The position numbers were made by a program, and so were the translations under genes. From NCBI GenBank assembly GCA_035048815.1, contig JAUCBN010000014.1:16103501-16167500 (forward strand): DNA of 64,000 bases. Direction: 5' to 3'. Positions 49,601 to 62,310 of this stretch are shown one piece after another (the stretch's first letter is position 1; the number at the start of each line of letters is the position of its first letter). This DNA comes from Abelmoschus esculentus (taxonomy: Eukaryota > Streptophyta > Magnoliopsida > Malvales > Malvaceae). The notes below the pieces were generated by a model, which searched no databases, was not told the DNA's origin, and saw only the letters and a program-made list of their open reading frames with translations.

Positions 49601-51409
49601 ACCTTGAAAACTTCGGGTGAATTTAGAAGACTTGTAAAGTCAAAATTAGTTTACCCATTATAAAACACTCCACTAACCATGAATTACAATAAATCAGTTG
49701 AAAAAGGTGTGATACATGCACACAACCCTTCGTCACCCTTAAAAAAAGTCATCCTGCTCGCTTCACCTAAGCAAATGTTTCCATTCATAGTTTGATTGCC
49801 ACTCCTAAAATTACATAAACCTTGTACCTCATTTCTAACAACTTATTCGTCCCCCTTATAATATCCAATTGTAGTCTTACATCAGATTTGAACCATTCAT
49901 CTTCTATAAAGTACTTGATCTCCCTGAGATTATCATGCCTAATCTAGGTGATACTGCAGGTCGTTTTGAAAGATATCTTATATTAGTAAAACGAATTTCA
50001 ATCCTATATTCAACAATATGAGAATTACAACTATGGCAAAAAAACAATATTTACTGAATTAAAGCTCAATTTGCCTATTACTTCCTTCAATCACTCACAA
50101 TCACAATTGAAATTCTGATTAAAAGTCTATATCATCTACATACATAGATAAGAATTTTTACCCTCATTTTTTCCTGCAACTTTTTAGCATCAAATTGCTC
50201 CCCTTCCGTAAAAATGTCTAGTGAGGCCATTGATGCCATAGCGAGTCGTCCTATATATTCCTCAAAAAGCTCACTACCAAAAAGCATTGCAAATATGGCT
50301 GCAGGATCGATAATTGCATCACTGCAAACAAACAAGCCATCAGATAAATAGAATTAAATAATATTATATTCCTTTCAATATTTCTAAAATGGTTATGAGC
50401 CTTGAAAACAGATATATCATAGAGTAAGATTAGGAAACTAACGATGATATTCCTGCTTTCCCATGAGTATCATATGCTTGTCGCTGTGTCGGATCACCTA
50501 ATACTTGGTAAGCCTCTCCCAACACCTGAATAAAACATGAGAAAAACAAAAATTCTCAAACAACAATACCATATCAAGGTCAAGATTAGATGCAATGAAC
50601 ATATATGGTACAGAGTAAAGCAGTTTGCACCTAAACACTTACAATGTGCAAAATGATCTGATGATATAGTCTTAATTAAAGCGGAATTCAAATAAATACA
50701 AATGACCTCAGAAAAAATGCAACGACTTGCCTGAAATTTCTCAGCAGCTTGAGGATCATTCGGGTTTTTATCCGGATGTACCTTCCTTGCCTGCATACAA
50801 TAAATAACCAAACCCATAATAAATCCAGACCCAGATTTTGAAATTGAATCTTCAAAATTCCCAGGACCATGAAATTCAAAAATTGTAAGGGAAACATGGT
50901 AACTTGAATCATTCAACATTTCATAAATAGAAGAAACAGTGATTTTTACAATCAGATAGAATCGGAAGGGGATCAACCAAATAAAATATGTAAAGTCCTG
51001 AAGAAAGAAAAAAACTAATTCAAAGAGATTATGAAAAGGGAAGAAAAGGGAAATTAGATTAAACCTTCATATAATAAGCTTTCTTGATTTCGGACTCTGT
51101 AGCAGAAGGGCTGACACCCAAGATATCGTAGAATTCAGTCTCCTTCCATTTCCGATCAAAAACAAGAACTCTGCAAGCAGAATTATTCTTTTTTCCTGGA
51201 AAAAAAAAAGAAGAAGAAAAGGGATTGGTTTTTGGATCGGAATGAATGCGAAATTGAAGAGAAAAACAGAATGAAAAATGAGAACCGCGAAAACGTTGGA
51301 AAAGAAAGAGGAAAACGGAAAGGAAATATTCCCAAATTAAATGAAATGGAAATGAAAAGTCGCGAATTTGGCATCACCTCACGCGCAGCCTCACACCTCT
51401 CGATCTCAT
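46669..51409 (-). CDS. DNAJ10-type J-domain co-chaperone
   Basis: Exons: 51170-51065, 50790-50731, 50525-50443, 50321-50162, 48475-48346, 47859-47701, 47485-47307, 47213-47133, 47016-46855 and 46752-46669, phase intact. It carries a type III J domain, TEFYDILGVSPSATESEIKKAYY, then ARKVHPDKNPNDPQAA with the catalytic HPD and GEAYQVLGDPTQRQAYD. A DnaJ-X region follows with AIIDPAAIFAMLFGSELFE, AMASMASLDIF, FVRHAEAEVSRLS, YGVDMLNTIGYIYVRQAAKELG and LWKLNVADIEATLSRVCQMV. The family recruits Hsp70, and plant members are found in cytosol or at ER and peroxisome surfaces. The expected start M-V-K-E-T-E-F is disturbed: the ATG at 51152 is two bases out of frame. One in-frame solution uses an upstream exon 51409-51378 (ATG AGA TCG AGA) spliced at GTGAG|GTGATG to GCTTGCAG|A; this is tentative. 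Intron 3 has a GC donor. Confidence 0.85.
48830..49010. mobile_element. Degraded transposon fragment in a DNAJ intron
   Basis: The 1686-bp intron 48476-50161 contains a GGGGCCCTCCCCAGC patch and, at the other side, a segment that on the minus strand reads ATCAGGGATGGATCTAGATC. That resembles the CAGGGGCGGATCTAG ends of common plant elements. The body is worn and has no frame. Confidence 0.35.
50526..50730 (-). other. GC-AG intron in the DNAJ10-type gene
   Basis: The exon ends AAATTTCAG and the intron begins GCAAGTCG, the consensus context for a GC donor. It ends TTATTCAG. Splicing joins A-E-K-F-Q to V-L-G-E-A-Y-Q-V in frame, exactly at the J-domain position seen in the family. Confidence 0.9.
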
Positions 51410-51854
51410 TTTCTCATCTCAAATTCAATTCCTTAGCAGCGTTGACTATTGCTTCTCTGCCGCGCGGCAGCTCAGACACTTCCATTTTGGGTAAATTGCA
51501 CTAAACGTCCCCAAACTATTTTTAAACAGATTCTAAATTTTACAAGCTCTATTTTTTATAATTCCTCAAACTATTTCTATATCACTTAATTACGAAAAAT
51601 TTCTATCATGATTACAAATATTTTTATTTATAGATAATTATTTAGTATTAAATTTATTAGTTAAATCCATATCAAAATCCTAGTTTCTTACGTTTATTTA
51701 TACAGTTATGATTCGATAATTTCTTAAGATTGAGTGACCTTTAATGTAGTTTACCCATATTCTTTTAAATCGAATCTTAAGGCCCAGCAAACCATGTAAA
51801 ACGATCGTTCCTTTGGTGCAAAAAGCTCAGTTCCAATCATAAACTTACAAAACT
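51410..51854. other. Divergent promoter region of DNAJ and the mitochondrial protein gene
   Basis: Only about 445 bp separate the two 5' ends. The left part contains the likely DNAJ 5' UTR (GC-richer near 51360-51480); the rest is AT-rich. Confidence 0.5.
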
Positions 51855-54250
51855 ATGTGGAAACCCTCTTCGTCCTCTTCGAGACTCGCCTCTGCTTTGC
51901 TCAAATATCGTGTCAATCGTCATAAAGGCATCCCCTTTAGCGTCCCTTCTTCTCCTTCCAATGTTTTACGCCAACCACCTTCAAATCCCACATCGCCAAA
52001 AACCGCTTTTTCACCTATTCTCTTCCGCTCCATCCACCATCCACCTCAAACGATACCTTTGCGAAACCTTCACATTGCTAAACCCAACCCCTTTTCCCCG
52101 CTTGGGTCGAGGCTATTTTCATCCAAAAGCTTCGTTCAGAACCAGGGTAATGCATTGAAGTCCACTCTGTCCAGGTACCGGGAGGCTGTTGGTTTACAAT
52201 TCGATGCCTTTTTCAAGAGGAATTACTTGTTTCTGTTTGGTGTTGGGGGAGCTTTGCTTTGTGCTTTGCTATGGAGGATTATGTTTGGTATTGCTAGCAC
52301 CTTTGTTAGCCTCTCTGAAGGAATAGCTAAGTATGGGTTTCTTGCTCTTTCGCTTGCAATGGTTGCTTTTGCTGTAAGTAGTCATATTTTTGGATTGTTT
52401 AAATTGGGATTTTAATCGCTTTACTATATAAGAACTGATGCCGTCAAGTTCTGGTTTTTGGATTGTTTGAGGTTGAATTATTCTGAGTGAGTTTTTCATA
52501 CATTCTTGGATGAATGCGTATAAACAAATTTTACCATGAACATGGATCGGTCCGGTACTAGGACCGAAAAATTAGAATGCAAATAGATACTTGTATGGAG
52601 GGGTAGTTTTGTTTGACGGGTTTCAATTGTACAACATTTTTTAAAACTTGTACATATAGTTTTGTCAGTCTTACTAAATTGGATCACTAGCGTTTCTGAT
52701 TCGAATTGTGCATGCTAATTCGAAAATCGGCGGAGATAGTGATTTCTGGTTAAAGAGTTATGAAGTTTGTATGTTTGAACCATAATTCGATAAGTTTGAA
52801 TAAACTACTTTTAAGAAGAGTTTCATAAGTCCTCCATGACATAACACTGCATTTGGAGTTACTAGCAATACTAGTATGAAATTATGAATTTGCATTTTCA
52901 TTAACACTTTTGTTTCTAAGAATAAAATCGACTTACTAATCTCTGTAGATTAATGCATAGCTATGCTCCGCTAAAAGTAAAGATTGCTTCTTCTGAATGC
53001 CCCGTGTTTAGTGCTGGAATTCATGGATATGGATGGTCATTTTGCTTTGTGTGGATTCATGAGGCGTTTTATTCGAGAATGATTGCCATCTTACTCGTTT
53101 CATTTTTTGATCAGGGACTGTATATCAGGTCAAGATTAACTACAAATCCTGACAAAGTTTATAGAATGGCGATGAGGAGGCTTAATACAGCTGCTGGGAT
53201 TCTTGAGGTAATGGGTGCACCTCTTACTGGAACCGACTTAAGAGCTTATGTGATGTCTGGAGGTGGACTAACGCTGAAGAACTTCAAGCCTAAGCTTAGG
53301 AGCAAGCGTTGTTTTCTTATCTTCCCCATCCAAGGTTCCGAAAAAAGGGGTTTAGTAAGCGTTGAAGTCAAGAAGAAAAAGGGCGTGGTTTGCTTCTATA
53401 TCTTCTAATCTTTTCTTTTTGTTTACATTCAAGAAATATAAAAATATTAATGAACTCTTAGTTAAGAAAATTAGCAAACCACAAAATGTGTTGAAAGCAA
53501 ACCACAAAATGTTAAGAATAGATTCCAAAGCTGTTTGTTGCTAATTGGTTAAACCGTAATTAACTTTCTTTATAGATCCTTTACGCGATAGAGAAAGCAT
53601 CATCTTCGGTTATCTACTTTCACTGAGTAGCAAAACATGTGAGGTTTCCTTGGAAGATCATTGATTTGTATTTTGTACCCTAGGAATGAACTTTTTGCAC
53701 TATCCGATGGTCGTGTTTGGACTGTAACTATTATGTTCCTTCTAGTCAATTTGGCAGGTTTGAGAACTTAACATTACTTAGAATTCAAAATCGAAAACAC
53801 AAGCTGTTTTTAACTGTCCCTCTTTCTCAAATATTCATCGATATTTATATATTCTTTGGATGATTAAAGAGGGAGAATCCCAGAATATGTACTTATATAT
53901 CTATATATATACAGACACCCACCCACACTCCATTTTAGCATATTCTTGAATTTCTGAGCTTTTGTAATCGTTATTTGCAGTATGATATGAAACTATTAGC
54001 AGTAGACGTTCCCATGGCATCAGGACCTGATCAGCGGATATTCCTAATTGGCGATGAAGAAGAGTACAAGGTTGGTGGTGGATTAATATCCGAGCTGAGA
54101 GATCCCGTAGTGAGAGCAATGGCAGCAACCAAAGAATTCGATGATCTTGACCAAATCGAGGACGAGGAGGATGCCAAACGAGAACTTCAAGAGGCTGAAA
54201 GGAAGCACCGGGAAGAAATCGAGAAGCTTGAAAAAGAAGCCGATCGATGA
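51855..54250 (+). CDS. Mitochondrial membrane protein of unknown function, possibly Tim21/Coa1-like
   Basis: Three exons (51855-52373, 53115-53384, 53981-54250) give 352 residues in frame. The first ~100 residues are rich in Ser, Arg and Pro with few acids (MWKPSSSSSRLASALLKYR), as in mitochondrial presequences. Two hydrophobic segments follow, about 123-150 (YLFLFGVGGALLCALLW) and 155-178 (YGFLALSLAMVAFAGLYI). After them is a globular part, RRLNTAAGILEVMGAPLTG, KPKLRSKRCFLIFPI and KLLAVDVPM, then an acidic, charged coiled tail from about residue 315. The V-M-G-A-P-L-x-G pattern after two membrane spans recalls Tim21/Coa1-type proteins of the mitochondrial inner membrane. That link is a guess from pattern only. 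The donor of intron 2 (GGC|GTGGTT) is weak but the only one that keeps frame. Confidence 0.8.
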
Positions 54251-57045
54251 TTGCTAGCTAGGTTTTATTCTCCCTTTAACTTTTTTTTTTCCTTTAGTTT
54301 ACTGAAGTTTTATGAAGGTTTTGCTCGAGGCTTGATAATGCCGGATAAACCGTGTTGTCTGGACTGGACTGGCATTATATGCCAGATAATTCCATTTTCG
54401 CCAAATACTTTTAGCATTGCAGACAATGGTCCTGCTGAAGCAAATAAACCTGACCTGTGAAGCACCGTGCATAATAGGACATACAGTCTTTGCTATTTCT
54501 ATTGTTCATCTATTAAAAATGCTGTTGTACGAATCGGACAAAATTCGAGCCTGAACATGAAAAGTGTTAGAACCGAGCTGTGACCAGACCAGACCCGGCC
54601 CAGAACTGGTCTTGTCTATCACTACCAACACTTCCCTGGGTGCCAATAGTTTCCTACCGAAGAAACCAAATCAAAATCTGCCATAAATGGTGGCGCATTC
54701 AATAACTACCAATACAGCCTGTTTACATTAACACGCTATATTAATACCTGTGGGTGTTAACGCTTAACTACCATATGCAATTGGCCCCTTTGTCTGGGTC
54801 AATTTGTCTTAAATTTGAATATTTCTGTCTTCAATGGAATCCTTGTATCATGAACACATGGCACAGGTAATGCATTTGGGGATAGGAAAACGACTCTTAA
54901 CCACAAGGACCTGCCCTCTTGTTTACATCAAAACTGCCCCCTCAAGCAAACCAACTACAAGACTCTGCTACCTGCTAGTAAAAAGAAACCTATGCTATTT
55001 CTAGACTTGTAGAGGGCTTGCAACTGGACAAGTTGGGTTGCTTTCATGTAGGATCAATTCGAGTTTTAAAATTTCTAGATCATTTCGAGCTTGTGTTTTA
55101 AGGATTCAGGTCGTTTGAGTTCGGTAGTTGAGTTATCTAGGTCGGGACATTATGTCACTTGTTCGGGTCATTCCAAACATGGGTTGTTGACCCTTTTATG
55201 GTTGGTAAGTTTTGATCAAATAAGTGTGGATTAAACTATTTGAGTTTTCGGATTTAGGTCAATCAAAGTTTAAAATTTTCAAGTCACCTCGTGCTCAAAG
55301 TCATTTAAATTTTTCAAGTAGGGATATTTTTGGTTTGATATTCTTACTTGAGTTAAGTTCGGGTCATTTTAGCTTTCTTACTTGAGTTATTTCGGGTTTG
55401 GATAATCTTAAATTTTTTTTTTTAGTTCAAATTAGGCAAAGTCATGTTATTGGCTTATCAAAGTTAAATCCAAGGTCCAAGCCTTAATCATGATCAATTC
55501 TCCTTGTGTTTTCAATTTCATCATCCTCTCGTTGAATTATATGCAAATTCAACACCTTAATGAAGAATAGTTTTACATTTACAGACATTTATATTTCAAA
55601 TCTTAAATTTCTTGATTGTGTCTGTGCATGATTGGTTCACTTTTGATCCATCAAAGAAAAGAAAAAGAAAACCACTCTAGCTTTCATACATGTAAAAGCA
55701 GAACAAAGATGTAGTGATAAGGAAAGCAACCATAACTTTTATGACCATTGGTCCACTGTAATGAACCTTGATACCCTTTCATAGACCCTCCCTACTGCAC
55801 CATTTTTTGCTCTAATTATGGTTTTAGTCCCTCTACTATATTAGATTTTTCAGAATTTAATCATATACTTTAATCTGACATGATTTGTTTCAGGTCGAAG
55901 CCATAGATTTATGAGGTCATTAATAATTCCAAATTGATAATGCCATTATTGTGATATTTATTATAAAAAAAGCAGCAGGATTAACATAAAAATTTATTAT
56001 TTGGTTGAATATGATTGATTGTATTTTTACACGAGATTCTTTTTGTATGACTGAATACCTATAAAAACAATAACGTAGAAACTCAAGGTGTTACCAATTC
56101 AGACTTACCTAAGGTTGCAAATATACTAAATCAAAGTAAAAAGATTAAGTTTCAAATTCTATCATATTAGAGGGACTAAAACCATTACTAGACAGACCTA
56201 CTGATAGATGTATCGTTGCATGCATTGTAGGGAGTTATTTTCATATTTGATCCCTATATATTTTCAAAGGTAAAACCTCTTTAGTCTGTATAGTTCAAGT
56301 TTTCTAATGAAGTTTGCTCTCCAGTCCAGTCCAACCACCATCCACCAACCTGGAAGATATCATCTTAAAAGCTACTAAATGGACACCACAGCTAACTTAG
56401 ATTTTGAGCCTCTAGCTAAGCACCAAATCCTTCTGCACTTGTAACCTTTTTGATATCACCATTACAACTCAATTATTGTAAAGCTAATTTTGTTTCCCAT
56501 TGAGTTTGCTTGCCTCCATTTTTTAATCCAGTTGTGCTCCCTAGGGAGTCAATGAAATTAATTGCATACCAATATATATACATATATGTTTATGTTTAAT
56601 ATTAACATAATGACAGATACTGCATAAGTTGGTGACAACTACATTGCCTGAGAGCTAAAGAGGGTTGCTTTTTCTCAGTGTAGTGTAACAAAGAATAATG
56701 CATGCAACTTTTGCTTTTTCTTTATAATGTTGCTTTATCTTCTTTTTTCCCTTGGATGCTTTTGCTTTACCAATTTGTTTTTGAAAATTTGAAAGACCCC
56801 TTTTCTTTACATCTTTTAAACCTGTAAATGCTTTAAATTTGGTCCAACTTAAGTGTTCGTTCTTAGAGCTTTGCTGTGTATTAGACTATTAGTGCAACAA
56901 AAAGTCCTTTCTTTTATGTCAATGATCTTAGAATTTGCTTTTGACAGCTTTAAGTTCAAGGGATATTTGCATTAGTTTATGATCATATTATGTTGCACTG
57001 TTTTCTATAGCTGAAAACCAGGAGAGACTATTGCTCGAAAGTTCG
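54251..57045. other. Gene-free region of 2.8 kb
   Basis: 3' flank of the mitochondrial protein gene, then a stretch near 55040-55440 with repeated TCGGGTCATTTxAG / GAGTTCGGT motifs that look like an old repeat, then AT-rich DNA up to the receptor-kinase promoter. I see no exon in it. Confidence 0.5.
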
Positions 57046-59029
57046 ATGAAGTTCCATCCCTTGTTTCCCTTCCTTTTGCTTGTGTTATTGCCTCTGTGGA
57101 AGTTTGTTCATGTTGTGGCAGATCTGAATTCCGACAAACAAGCGCTCCTTGGATTTGCAGCTGCGGTTCCACATGTTCGAAAGCTGAACTGGAATGCGAT
57201 GACCCCAGTTTGCACGTCTTGGGTTGGCATAACTTGTAATGCAAATGGCACCAGTGTGATTGCCATACGGCTTCCGGGTGTTGGACTTTATGGAACAATA
57301 CCATCCAACACCATAGGCAAGCTTAATGCTCTGAGGGTCCTTAGCCTTCGGTCCAACGACATCAATGGCAGCTTGCCTTCTGATATCCCCTCCCTTCCTT
57401 CACTTCAGTTCCTGTTCCTCCAACACAACAACTTGTCTAGTGTCTTGTTCCCTACCTCTGTTTCCCTGAGTTTGAAAGTTGTGGATTTTTCCTACAACTC
57501 GATATCCGGAACTGTCCCGAATCTCAATCTCCCAAGGCTCAAAGTTTTGAACTTCAGCTATAATAACTTGAGTGGCTCCATTCCAAGCTCACTCAAAAGG
57601 TTCCCTTCTGCATTCATCGGGAATCCATTGTTATGTGGTTCGCATCTAGAGCCTTGCTCCGTAGTCTCCTCTCCACCTTCTCCTTCTCCGTCGTACTCTC
57701 CGAGCCCGCCAATAGTTTCTCAAAGCCGGCACGCTACATCGAAAAACAAACTAGGCACTGGCTCTATCGTTGCAATTGTCGTTGGGGGCTTAGCATTTGT
57801 GTTTCTACCACTTGCCATAATCTTTATATGCTGTTTGAAGAAGAAAGATAGTGGCAGCAGTGGGATGCTGAAGAGCAAAATCTCTGGAGTTGGAAAGAAT
57901 GGGAAGCCTAATGATTTCGGAAGTGGGGTACAAGAAGCTGAAAAGAACAAATTGTTCTTCTTCGAAGGATGCTCTTACAACTTCGATCTCGAGGATTTGT
58001 TGAAGGCTTCAGCCGAAGTTCTTGGTAAGGGGAGTTATGGAACCACATATAAAGCTGCTTTGGAGGAAGGAACACAAGTGGTAGTGAAAAGATTGAAGGA
58101 AGTTGCAGTTGGTAAAAAGGAGTTTGAGCAGCAAATGGAACTTGTCGAGAGGGTCGGACGACATCCGAACGTCATATCGCTTCGTGCTTATTACTATTCA
58201 AAGGATGAGAAGTTGTTGGTGTACAACTACATGCCCGCCGGTAGCTTGTTCGCACTTTTGCACGGTATGCTTATCAGTTATCACCAATATCATTCTCCAA
58301 TCTCCAGTAACATCATATTGATCCTATCAGTTTTCTAGGGAGGTTGTTTGTTACATTGGTCTGGGATTTTGTTTACAATTTAGGCTTATTTATCTGTTTC
58401 CAACAATATCAGGAAACAGGAATTCAGGGAGAACACCATTGGACTGGGAATCAAGAATGAAGATTGCCATCGGAACAGCTAGAGGGATTGTGAACATTCA
58501 TATGGAAGGTGGTGGTAAATGCACCCATGGCAACATCAAGTCCTCAAATGTCCTCTTCACTGATGAACTCGAGCCTTGTGTTTCCGATGTTGGCTTGGCT
58601 ACTCTAATGAGTGCTCCTGTAACCATGTCTCGCACCGTAGGATACCGTGCTCCGGAGGTTATTGAAACACGCAAGATAACTCAAAAATCTGATGTTTACA
58701 GCTTTGGTGTGCTCCTCTTGGAAATGTTGACTGCAAAAGCTCCCCTCCAGCAATCAGGGCATGATGATGTGGTCGATCTTCCGAGATGGGTCCGGTCCGT
58801 CGTGCGGGAGGAATGGACAGCTGAAGTCTTCGATGTAGAGCTGTTGAGATACCAGACTTTCCAAGAAGAGATGGTGCAGATGCTACAGATTGGACTAACA
58901 TGTGTTGCGAAAACACCCGATATGCGTCCTACAATGGATGAAACCGTTAGAATGATAGAAGACATTCGACAATCTGAGTCCAAGAACCGGACATCCTCGG
59001 AGGCCGAATCGAACATCCAAACACCATGA
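57046..59029 (+). CDS. LRR receptor-like pseudokinase, At5g58300-like
   Basis: Two exons (57046-58264 and 58413-59029) give 611 residues. The start is the ATG at 57046; the in-frame codon upstream is TTG. It has a signal peptide (about 1-26), LRRNT-type ADLNSDKQALLGFAAAV and SWVGITCN, about five LRRs (LRVLSLRSNDINGSLP, LQFLFLQHNNLSS, LKVLNFSYNNLSGSIP), a Ser/Pro-rich linker and a membrane span (IVAIVVGGLAFVFLPLAIIF). The kinase-like domain has the glycine loop GKGSYGTTYKA and lysine VVVKRL, but HGNIKSSN replaces HRD and DVGLATLM replaces DFG, so catalysis is unlikely. This matches the plant LRR-III group of inactive receptor kinases, which act as co-receptors or scaffolds. The single intron falls inside the kinase domain, as usual in this group. 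Confidence 0.93.
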
Positions 59030-60770
59030 TTTGCAGCAAAGCTAGAACTTGTTCTCTTTGGATTTCAAATGTTCAATTCTCCTAGTCCTAAGGTTGCTTG
59101 TCCAGAAAACCTTTGGGGCAATAAGCTTCTGTTTCTTCAATTTGCTTGGAAATTACTTTTCCAAAATTTCCATGTTCCTTTACTTGCAATCATCAATGCA
59201 AAACATCATAACATGTCCAAAAAGCTTAATTGCCATGAAAAAATTATGTCCATTAGACATGTCTGAAACAGCATGCCAAATTTAGTTTGTTAGTTACTTA
59301 TAAAGGATTTCATTATAACCAACAATAATAACTAGCAAACTCATACGGTCATCTCATAATCCTATATTCTCGGTTAGCAGCCATTGTTTTTTCTTCCTCC
59401 TTCGAGTTCAAAATTATAACCTATAAAAATTTAAATTAAATTAAATTAAATATTAAAAAAAACTCAGATTTTTATTTAATTCGAATTTTATAAACTCAAT
59501 TAAAAAAATTAAATAAAATTTAAATTACAAAATAACATTTGTTAATTCAACTAACTGAAATTTTTTAAATTCAATTCGATTTTATTAAATGCTCATTCTC
59601 ATTTATAGCATTGGGTCTAATGAGTTCAATACATATGAATATCACAGTTTGTTTATCGGGAGGACCAAGGCTTATCGGATGAATATCACGGTATATTTAA
59701 TAAAAAGTTTATAATATCTTTTTAATGGCACCAAAATTCCCTTTATTTAATTATTTTTCATCTTATTTCTTCTCTTTAAATATAGGCTTAAATAAAAAAT
59801 TATTCAAATTATATATCTTTTAAATTTTAGTTGTTTAAAATATTTTTTTTGCTAAAATATATGTCTAAGTTTTATAGGTTATAATTTTAAGTGTACGATA
59901 GTTAATTACTATTAAAAAATCTATTAACCAATAATTTTTTAACGAAACAAACCAATTATTTTAGTTTTCTAAAAAATTCCTTAAATTTTTAATTTTTATA
60001 AAATAATCTTAAAATTTTCCAAACCCAAAATTAACGCTGCTGAACAACTCTTTAATAGTTGGACCAACTATTAAAAATATACCTAAAATTAAAAATATAT
60101 ATATATTATATAATTTGAGCATTTGTTTTTTATGTAAGCCTTAAATATACTGTCTCAAATTCCCTCCTCTCTATCTGGACGTTCGTAGGTATGTCCAAAA
60201 TTTCCAGAATCCGACCATAATCCGGTGCGAAAGTCACCGTCGGTCGATGCCCTTTTTACAAAATAATAAAATAAAGTCATTAAAAATGTGTTGACTATTA
60301 CGAGAGAGACTTAGAAAGCCTGAGTGGCCATTGACATTCAACGAATCAAACAACTGAATACTCATCCCTACAGAACAGACCCGAAATGGTCCAACTATTC
60401 ATGCCAGCAGCCAGCACAGGGTTCAAACTTCAAACATCATGCCAACAAACATAAAATAAGGAACTGAGTTTCGAGATCGTTGAATTCGATTATTAAGACC
60501 ATTCATTTCCTTTTTGATTGACATGCAAATTAGAATCTCAACCAGAATTCTTCATGAATGCATGAATTCAGTTCAAAATAAAGGTGAAGGGGCCAAAACT
60601 TACCGGTAAATGATGCCAAAACCAAATAGGCCTCATTCTCATAAACAATATACCATAAAACTAAACTTTACCACAGTATTATTATCTTTATTCTTTCCAG
60701 GATTCGCTCGTCGGAAATCCTGATAAACAAAACTGTAACAAGTTGCAAGATTTGGAAGTCCCGCTTTCTT
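59030..60770. other. Intergenic region between the LRR-RLK and QCR10
   Basis: AT-rich DNA with a stretch at about 59440-59590 related to the dispersed AT-rich repeat. The last few hundred bases would be the 3' flank of QCR10. I see no exon. Confidence 0.5.
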
Positions 60771-61610
60771 CTACTCCGACTCTGGTTTCTCCAGGAAGGT
60801 CTTCTTCAACCAATCGAACGGCTGCCAAAGACGAAGGAAAGCTCTTAAAGCATTAGCTAATGATTTACTGACTCGTAAACTACTGCAAGCTAATGATAGA
60901 TTCGGTGACAGGCGCAACTCTGCACACGAAGTCCTCCCTCTCGCAAAATAATGAAGCAATTCACTGTCAAAGAAAAAAAAAACACTTGCTAGCTGTTGTG
61001 TCATAAATCAGCTATTCCTCTTCTTCGACCCTAACTGCCAGACCTGAAATCAGACAGCTAATGAATTCCACTTAATATAATGGAATTCTATGGTCCGGCC
61101 GATTGCATACAGAAGGGGTCCTTGGGGTGATCTAGTTCCTACCAATGGAGACGATGGGGTTCGTCCATGGACTTCCCTTCCATTTTTGCCGCATTTCGCT
61201 CAAAATATCAAATAGACATAGTGCAAAGATGTTTTTTTTAATTATTGACCAAATATCATCATTCATTAAGGCCATATTAAAGATGGTGTTTTGACTCTTT
61301 TAAGATCTATTCAATATAAGCAAAGATCTATTCAAAGGTATAATTTTTAAGATAAGCTGATAACAAAAATAGATCCCAAACTAATTTATAAAAATAAAAG
61401 GGGAAATCCGATGATAAACAATCAATGAAATTTTCCAATTGGATCTAATAGAAATAAAAGAAAAGAAAACGTTGGAAAGAATTAAACCTGGATGACCCAA
61501 AGAGCACCGGTAGTGGCAGCGACGCCCCACATGGCGGCTGCTTGGATATCGGCGGGCTGTGGACGAAGCCCAGGCTTAAGGAACTTGAACAAAGATCTTT
61601 CTCCAGCCAT
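60771..61610 (-). CDS. Cytochrome bc1 complex subunit 10 (QCR10-like)
   Basis: Two exons (61610-61488 and 60821-60771) give 57 residues. The N-terminal part reads MAGERSLFKFLKPGLRPQPA, then DIQAAAMWGVAATTGALWVI forms a single membrane span, and the second exon adds QPFDWLKKTFLEKPESE. Arabidopsis QCR10 has the same plan: MAG start, DIQAAAxWG at the span, and PFxWxKKTF at the end. The subunit sits in the inner mitochondrial membrane and helps hold the Rieske protein in complex III. The gene is small and split by a 666-bp intron, so it is easily missed. It is transcribed away from the WRKY gene, about 700 bp apart. Confidence 0.85.
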
Positions 61611-61714
61611 ATCCCTAAAATTCCCAACGAATTAGATTTCAAAATAAAAACCCTAACTTTCTTTAGCTGTAACAGTAAATGATGCCTTTGTTCCAATTTG
61701 TATTGTCACTTGAA

Positions 61715-61720
61715 GGTCAA
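61715..61720 (-). promoter_or_regulatory. W-box in the WRKY upstream region
   Basis: GGTCAA on the plus strand is TTGACC on the minus strand, the core site bound by WRKY factors, about 590 bp before the WRKY start codon. It would allow self- or cross-regulation. A single six-base match can occur by chance. Confidence 0.3.
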
Positions 61721-61977
61721 CTTTGTAAAACTACTTTCATTCCATTTTGGTCTGAGGATCGTTTTGGACCCTACGATTGTCTCTTTGAATTTCTCATCAA
61801 CGGTGGATATCTGCTATCATATAAATCATGGCATGATTCACGTTCATTCAAGATTTTTTTTTTTCATATACAATTTAAATTTTATTGTTTTAGAAACTAT
61901 AAGAATAAAAATAATGTTTTTCCAAGAATCCATATACATCTACTCTAGAAAGGAAATTGGGATATAACTTTTCAGAG

Positions 61978-61985
61978 TATAAAAG
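61978..61985 (+). promoter_or_regulatory. Likely TATA box of the WRKY gene
   Basis: TATAAAAG lies about 330 bp upstream of the WRKY ATG, which would leave a 5' UTR of about 300 bp. It is the best TATA match in the interval. Confidence 0.4.
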
Positions 61986-62310
61986 AAATGAGCATCATCC
62001 TTCCATCATGTTTGAAACGTCATGTTGCTGTTGTCATCAAAATCATCATTGCAGAAGAGTTCCCTTTGGCCTTTATCATTTACCAATCCATCCCCCCTTC
62101 CTTACAATTTCCTTCAACAATCTTGTCTTCTTCCTCACAAGTTCACACATGTCTAGTACCATTTTCTTATCTTAAAACCTACCACCAAACTGATCTCTTC
62201 TGCACCATCTTTCACCTACATCTTCAAACACATACATTGCTAAGACTAGGGGTACAGCAAAAAGAAACTGAGTTTCTACTCTTTGTGTTGTTTTGTTCTA
62301 GCTTACAACC

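Noticed and set aside
51390..51490. Short minus-strand frame starting MEVSELPRGREAIV upstream of the DNAJ gene
   Set aside because: It ends after about 23 codons and does not join the J domain; at most it is an upstream frame in the leader.
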